NCBI GenBank assembly: GCA_946477805.1
Contig: CAMKZP010000046.1
Location: 1 to 12,729 of the forward strand
DNA from: an uncultured Enterobacter sp.
Lineage (GTDB): Bacteria > Pseudomonadota > Gammaproteobacteria > Enterobacterales > Enterobacteriaceae
Reading direction: 5' to 3'
DNA length: 12,729 nt
Shown piece after piece: positions 9,668 to 12,729 of this stretch. Positions within the stretch are counted from its first letter, which is position 1. Each line of letters starts with the position of its first letter. The notes under the pieces were generated by a model. The model was not told the DNA's origin and did not search any database. It saw nothing but the letters and a program-made list of their open reading frames with translations. The position numbers were made by a program, and so were the translations under genes.

Positions 9668-9694
9668 AAAAAAAAGCCCCTCAAATGAGGGGCT
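9668..9694 (-). terminator. pyrBI transcriptional attenuator
   Basis: On the minus strand the stem AGCCCCTC/GAGGGGCT (9694-9687 with 9682-9675) has a 4-nt loop and runs into eight T residues, one of them the last paired base of the stem. It is a textbook intrinsic terminator about 20 nt before pyrB. In E. coli, high UTP uncouples RNA polymerase from the ribosome on pyrL and lets this terminator form; low UTP makes polymerase pause so the ribosome prevents it. Confidence 0.95.
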
Positions 9695-9785
9695 CTGGGA
9701 ATAGGTTGAGCAACGGGAAGAAAAACGGCAGGCCAGCGTCTGATTTCAGACGCGGTAAGACGTTATGTCGTACACGCTTGACCAT
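9681..9785 (-). CDS. pyrL: pyrBI operon leader peptide PyrL
   Basis: This 34-residue leader peptide begins MVKRVRHNVLPRLK and contains GLPFFFPLLNL, closely matching the first part of E. coli PyrL (44 residues). The FFF region corresponds to the U-rich stretch where polymerase pauses when UTP is low. The start at 9785 has GGGAGG 4 nt upstream. It is preferred over the in-frame ATG at 9863, which lies upstream of the promoter. The stop codon (TGA at 9683-9681) falls inside the attenuator hairpin, so the peptide is shorter than in E. coli, where as I recall the frame continues through the hairpin and the T-run. Confidence 0.92.
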   Translation of the reverse strand: MVKRVRHNVLPRLKSDAGLPFFFPLLNLFPEPLI

Positions 9786-9802
9786 GCTTCCTCCCGGCAA
9801 AT

Positions 9803-9838
9803 TGTCGGGCATTATACGCAGCTCGCTTTTCCGATCAA
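9803..9838 (-). promoter_or_regulatory. pyrBI promoter with UTP-sensitive start region
   Basis: On the minus strand TTGATC (9838-9833) precedes a consensus TATAAT (9816-9811) by 16 nt. The initially transcribed bases would be AATTTG from 9803. This matches the E. coli pyrBI start, where UTP promotes slippage at the T-run and non-productive poly-U addition. The leader to pyrB is about 157 nt, nearly the same as in E. coli. A second, upstream promoter may exist around TTGCAT (9867-9862) but is weak. Confidence 0.85.
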
Positions 9839-9879
9839 GCGATTTAATGCACGCTTTACTCAATGCAAACGGTTCTTTA

Positions 9880-9893
9880 TGAATATTAATGCG
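9880..9893. promoter_or_regulatory. Possible ARG box near the argR-type gene and pyrBI promoter
   Basis: TGAATATTAATGCG matches the ArgR box core TGAATWWWWATTCA at 12 of 14 positions by eye. It overlaps the 3' end of the ArgR-type gene and lies about 77 nt upstream of the pyrBI start. A single AT-rich match of this kind could arise by chance. Confidence 0.3.
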
Positions 9894-10365
9894 TTCTGAG
9901 TAAATAATTAATTTGCTTATGCACCAGGCTGGTACGCTTCACGAACCGGGGCGCGACCCAGACGATACTGCTCCCGGCGACCACGCCTAAAATCTCAGGC
10001 AGCTGGTGGTAATCCAGAATTCGCGCCACCGCGCGGCCATATCCGGCCACGGTATGGATAAGGATAAATTCGCTGTTATGCTCCACGCTGACCACCATTT
10101 CGGAGACGGTGCGCGCGGCGTCCGGGGCAGGGCGCAGCTGGGGATTCAGCGAATAAATCTTTAGCCCTTTGGCATTTCGAATTTTTATGACGCCGAGCAG
10201 CTTGAGCAGCCGCGAAACGGTGGACTGGCTGATGGTTTCAAACCCGCGCTCCTGCAGGTCGCGGCGGATCTCTTCCTGGGAGAGGTAGCTCTTTTCCGCG
10301 ATCAAACGGTGGCAGACCGTTAGCTGTAGCTGTTCTTTGGGAGAATACTCTTCGTAATCCATCAT
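9886..10365 (-). CDS. argR: ArgR-family transcriptional regulator (arc-cluster paralogue)
   Basis: This cytoplasmic arginine-repressor family protein of 159 residues aligns along its length with E. coli ArgR. Residues about 10-75 form the winged helix DNA-binding domain (SQEEIRRDLQERG; SQSTVSRLLKLLGV), and 88-159 form the hexamerisation/effector domain (SEFILIHTVAGYGRAVARILD; EILGVVAGSSIVWVAP). Canonical ArgR has Gly-Asp-Asp in the last motif, where the two aspartates bind L-arginine; here it is Gly131-Ser132-Ser133. It is therefore probably a paralogue dedicated to the adjacent arc-type genes, not the housekeeping repressor. Two ATGs lie in tandem at 10365 and 10362; GGGA is 3 or 6 nt upstream respectively, so 10362 may be the true start. 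A longer in-frame start at 10518 would overlap the upstream carrier gene and is rejected. Confidence 0.88.
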   Translation of the reverse strand: MMDYEEYSPKEQLQLTVCHRLIAEKSYLSQEEIRRDLQERGFETISQSTVSRLLKLLGVIKIRNAKGLKIYSLNPQLRPAPDAARTVSEMVVSVEHNSEFILIHTVAGYGRAVARILDYHQLPEILGVVAGSSIVWVAPRFVKRTSLVHKQINYLLRTH

Positions 10366-10412
10366 TGTTCCCGTATCAGTTCCCGAAATAACCGGTGGCA
10401 CCGCACCGATCC

Positions 10413-10442
10413 GTAGGCCGGATAAGCGCAGCGCCATCCGGC
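10413..10442. repeat. REP element between the carrier and argR-type genes
   Basis: GCCGGAT (10417-10423) and ATCCGGC (10436-10442) form the imperfect palindrome typical of enterobacterial REP/PU sequences, with the adjoining GTAG and inner GCGC/GCC bases. It lies 3 nt past the carrier gene stop, in the 80-nt gap before the ArgR-type gene. Such elements often stabilise the upstream part of a transcript or reduce downstream expression. Confidence 0.88.
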
Positions 10443-10445
10443 ATA

Positions 10446-11849
10446 TCACAACAAGGCTCCCAGGCTTAACGCCGCCATAATCACTACCGTTAATATCCCC
10501 AGCAGCGGTGCGACCCATTTCAGATAGCGCACGTAGGGCACGCGGGCGATAGCCAGCCCGCCCATCACGACGGCAGAGGTGGGAGTGACCAGGTTGACGA
10601 TGCCGGAAGCCGACTGGTAAGCCGTGACCACCAGGTCGCGGTTGACGTTAGCGAAATCGGCAAGGGGTGCCATGATCGGCATCGTCAGAACGGCCAGGCC
10701 GGACGAAGAAGGCACAAGAAACGACAGCACCACCTCCAGCCAGTACATCACGTTGATGAATGCCACCGTGGATAACCCGGTGACCATTCCCTCGGCGCTG
10801 TGCAAAATGGTGTGGGTAATCATGCCCTTATCCATGATCACTACGATACCGCGCGCGATGCCGATAATCAGCGCGACGCCCAGCAAATCTCGCGCGCCGT
10901 TGATAAACGTAGAGGTCAGCTCCTCTTCGCTCATGCGGGCGATCAGGCCGACGACGATCGCGCTGGCGAGGAAAACCGCCGAGATCTCCGCCATCCACCA
11001 GCCCAGCACCGCCACGCCGTAAATCATTACCGCGAAGGCGAGGGCGAAGATCGCCAGGATGAGCTTGCGCACCGGGGTAAATTCCAGCGACTGCTCGCCC
11101 TTGCCGCCGAGGAAGTGGGCGCGGTTCTCCGCCTCTTTGTCGGCCACAATCGACAGGGACGGATCCTTTCGCACCTTGCGGGCGTAGCGCATCACCCACG
11201 CGACGCAGATGACCCAGCCGATGACCAGCAGCGCCACGCGCAGGGCGATGCCGTTGGTGAAGGGGATCCCCGCGGCGTTGGCGGCGATCACCGTGGCGAA
11301 CGGGTTGATGGTGGAGCCGAGCGTGCCGATCCCGGCCCCGAGCAGCACGGTGGAGGCCGCAACCACCGGATCAAATCGCGCTGCCAGCATCACCGGCACC
11401 AGCAGGGTGTAAAACGGCAGCGACTCCTCGGCCATGCCGTAGATCGTGCCGCCTGCGGCAAACAGCGCCATCAGGATCGGGATCATCCACTCTTCACGCC
11501 CGCGCAGACGGGTGGTGACGCGCTCAATCCCCGCGTCAATGGCGCCCGTTCTGGTGACGATCCCAAGAAAACCGCCGATGATCAGAATAAACAGCGCGAC
11601 GTCGATCGCGCCGGCCTGGCCGGACTCCGGATCGTACAGCCCGGCTATCGGCGCCATCAGCACCGCGACCAGCCCCTGCGGATGCGCGGCAACGTGCGCG
11701 TAGGTGCCTGCAACCGGCACTTCTTTACCGAGCGCCTCGTTCATCGCCATCTGGTACTGCCCGGCGGGAACAATCCACGTCAGCACCGCGACGACGGCAA
11801 TCAGAAAAAAGAGGATGGTGTAAGCGGAGGGAAACTTGAACTTGCCCAT
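10446..11849 (-). CDS. YfcC-family membrane carrier, probable arginine/ornithine antiporter (ArcD-like)
   Basis: This inner-membrane transporter has 467 residues and about 12 hydrophobic segments, beginning with SAYTILFFLIAVVAVLTWIV. Two similar halves carry loop motifs such as GGTIYGMAEESLPFY and TLGSTINPFATVIAANAAGIP in the first, and FLVPSSSGLAVLTMPIMAPLAD and GIVNLVTPTSAVVMGGLA in the second, typical of YfcC/DcuC-related carriers. Members beside arginine deiminase genes are usually assigned to the basic amino acid antiporter (ArcD) family; arginine-ornithine exchange is inferred here from its position between an ornithine carbamoyltransferase and an ArgR-type gene. The ATG at 11849 (MGKFKFPSAY) is chosen because AGGAG lies 6 nt upstream and the membrane domain starts immediately; the longer frame to 11984 runs into the upstream gene. 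It is 46 nt downstream of that gene, so co-transcription is likely. Confidence 0.9.
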   Translation of the reverse strand: MGKFKFPSAYTILFFLIAVVAVLTWIVPAGQYQMAMNEALGKEVPVAGTYAHVAAHPQGLVAVLMAPIAGLYDPESGQAGAIDVALFILIIGGFLGIVTRTGAIDAGIERVTTRLRGREEWMIPILMALFAAGGTIYGMAEESLPFYTLLVPVMLAARFDPVVAASTVLLGAGIGTLGSTINPFATVIAANAAGIPFTNGIALRVALLVIGWVICVAWVMRYARKVRKDPSLSIVADKEAENRAHFLGGKGEQSLEFTPVRKLILAIFALAFAVMIYGVAVLGWWMAEISAVFLASAIVVGLIARMSEEELTSTFINGARDLLGVALIIGIARGIVVIMDKGMITHTILHSAEGMVTGLSTVAFINVMYWLEVVLSFLVPSSSGLAVLTMPIMAPLADFANVNRDLVVTAYQSASGIVNLVTPTSAVVMGGLAIARVPYVRYLKWVAPLLGILTVVIMAALSLGALL

Positions 11850-11863
11850 GATGTTCTCCTGAA

Positions 11864-11889
11864 CCCGGCGCACCCCGCGGCGCGCCGGG
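11864..11889. repeat. GC-rich intercistronic hairpin before the carrier gene
   Basis: CCCGGCGC (11864-11871) and GCGCCGGG (11882-11889) form a perfect 8-bp stem with a 10-nt loop. It fills most of the 46-nt gap between the carbamoyltransferase and carrier genes and has no T-run in either direction. It is more likely an RNA processing or stability element than a terminator. Confidence 0.6.
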
Positions 11890-11895
11890 CGGTGA

Positions 11896-12729
11896 TTAGT
11901 CGCCGAGTGTCGCCACCATGACCGCCTTAATGGTGTGCATGCGGTTCTCTGCTTCGTCGAAGACGATGGAGTTCGGTGATTCAAAGACCTCTTCCGTCAC
12001 CTCCAGCCCCTTCAGACCGTAGGCCATCTCGATCTCGCGGCCCACTTTGGTGTGCTCGTTGTGGAACGCAGGCAGGCAGTGCATGAACCTGACGTTCGGG
12101 TTGCCGGTGGCCTGCATCACGTCCGCGTTGATTTGGTACGGCTTCATCAGGCTGACGCGCTCGGCCCAGGCCTCCTTCGGCTCGCCCATGGAGACCCACA
12201 CGTCGGTGTAGAGGAAATCGGTGCCGCGGACCCCTTCTTCTACATCGTCGGTGAGGGTGATGCGCGCGCCGGTTTCTTTGGCGATGGCGCGGCACTGCGC
12301 GACCAGGCCCGCGTCCGGCCAGAAGGATTTTGGCGCCACGAGGCGGATATCCATCCCCATTTTGGCCGCGCCGACCATCAGGGAGTTACCCATGTTGTTA
12401 CGCGCGTCGCCCAGGTAGGCAAAGCTCAGCTCCGGCAGGGTTTTGCCCGGTGCGTGCTCCAGCATGGTCATCAGGTCGGCGAGAATTTGGGTTGGGTGAA
12501 ATTCGTCGGTCAGGCCGTTCCACACCGGCACGCCCGCGTACTCGCCCAGCTCCTCAACGATGGCCTGGCCGTAGCCGCGGTACTCAATGCCGTCGTACAT
12601 GCGGCCCAGCACGCGCGCGGTGTCTTTTATCGACTCTTTATGGCCGATCTGCGAGCCGCTCGGGCCGAGGTAGGTGACCTGCGCGCCCTGGTCAAACGCG
12701 GCCACTTCAAAGGCGCAGCGGGTGCGGGT
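11896..12729 (-). CDS. arcB: Ornithine carbamoyltransferase, probably catabolic (partial, C-terminal part)
   Basis: Ornithine carbamoyltransferase interconverts ornithine plus carbamoyl phosphate with citrulline plus phosphate in the cytoplasm. The 277 residues present lack about 55 N-terminal residues beyond the right edge; the visible part begins inside the carbamoyl-phosphate motif (TRTRCAFEVAAFDQG). The other family motifs are intact: FHPTQILADL, the ornithine-binding DVWVSMGE, FMHCLPAFHNEHTKVGREIEM with the active-site Cys, and the end ENRMHTIKAVMVATLGD. An ATG at 12705 is internal, not the start. The adjacent ArcD-like carrier and ArgR paralogue suggest the catabolic arginine deiminase enzyme (ArcB) rather than biosynthetic ArgF/ArgI, and the sequence near HCLPAFHN-TKVG also recalls ArcB. 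The biosynthetic form remains possible because argI lies in this chromosomal area in E. coli; arcC and arcA would be expected just outside the window. Confidence 0.9.
   Translation of the reverse strand, partial: TRTRCAFEVAAFDQGAQVTYLGPSGSQIGHKESIKDTARVLGRMYDGIEYRGYGQAIVEELGEYAGVPVWNGLTDEFHPTQILADLMTMLEHAPGKTLPELSFAYLGDARNNMGNSLMVGAAKMGMDIRLVAPKSFWPDAGLVAQCRAIAKETGARITLTDDVEEGVRGTDFLYTDVWVSMGEPKEAWAERVSLMKPYQINADVMQATGNPNVRFMHCLPAFHNEHTKVGREIEMAYGLKGLEVTEEVFESPNSIVFDEAENRMHTIKAVMVATLGD

Noticed and set aside
9886..10518. Longer start of the ArgR-type protein at 10518
   Set aside because: The extra N-terminal 51 residues run through the REP element and the 3' end of the carrier gene and do not resemble any ArgR N-terminus.
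10800..11921. Plus-strand frame of 373 codons opposite the carrier gene
   Set aside because: Composition (Asp, Arg, His, Gln) is that of the reverse complement of a hydrophobic protein; no start signal or family match.

Overview
The window looks like the chromosome of an Enterobacter-like member of the Enterobacteriaceae. It is GC-rich. TreB, TreR, MgtA, RidA, PyrI and PyrB read as close relatives of the E. coli proteins, and the order treB-treR-mgtA-(GH20)-ridA-pyrI-pyrB-pyrL-ArgR/arc cluster resembles, from memory, that of Enterobacter, Klebsiella and Salmonella relatives. I cannot fix the species from the sequence alone.

Layout. (1) 1-2018, minus strand: the trehalose uptake genes treR and treB. 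treB is cut by the left edge, and a 12-bp palindromic operator candidate lies between the two genes. (2) 2096-5115, plus strand: the magnesium transporter locus. It has a perfect PhoP box, a -10 element, the mgtL leader peptide, a structured leader and then mgtA. The mgtA reading frame is broken once, at about 4233, by what looks like a 2-nt deletion; everything around the break is conserved. (3) 5124-5211: a paired GAGAGGG-type hairpin repeat. (4) 5334-7718, plus strand: an exported GH20 beta-N-acetylhexosaminidase with an inserted domain. (5) 7780-9816, minus strand: ridA with its own promoter, and the pyrL-pyrB-pyrI operon with a complete attenuator and a start region of the reiterative-transcription type. 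(6) 9886-12729, minus strand: part of an arginine deiminase-type cluster, in transcription order ornithine carbamoyltransferase (cut by the right edge), a YfcC/ArcD-type membrane carrier, and an ArgR paralogue. A REP element separates the carrier gene from the ArgR gene.

How the parts relate. The treR/treB pair imports trehalose under TreR control. The mgtA locus responds to low Mg2+ through PhoP and a translated leader. pyrBI makes carbamoyl-aspartate for pyrimidines and is controlled by UTP. The arc-type genes interconvert citrulline/ornithine/carbamoyl phosphate and exchange arginine for ornithine, so the right half of the window is rich in carbamoyl-phosphate metabolism.

Most notable points: the ArgR paralogue has Ser-Ser where canonical ArgR proteins carry the arginine-binding Asp-Asp pair; mgtA is frameshifted beneath an intact control region; the GH20 enzyme carries an unusual insertion inside its catalytic barrel. 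I see no phage, insertion sequence, CRISPR array, tRNA or rRNA, and no wholly novel system. No gene-free stretch exceeds about 300 bp apart from the 2019-2408 treR-mgtA intergenic region, which is filled by the mgtA promoter, mgtL and leader hairpins.
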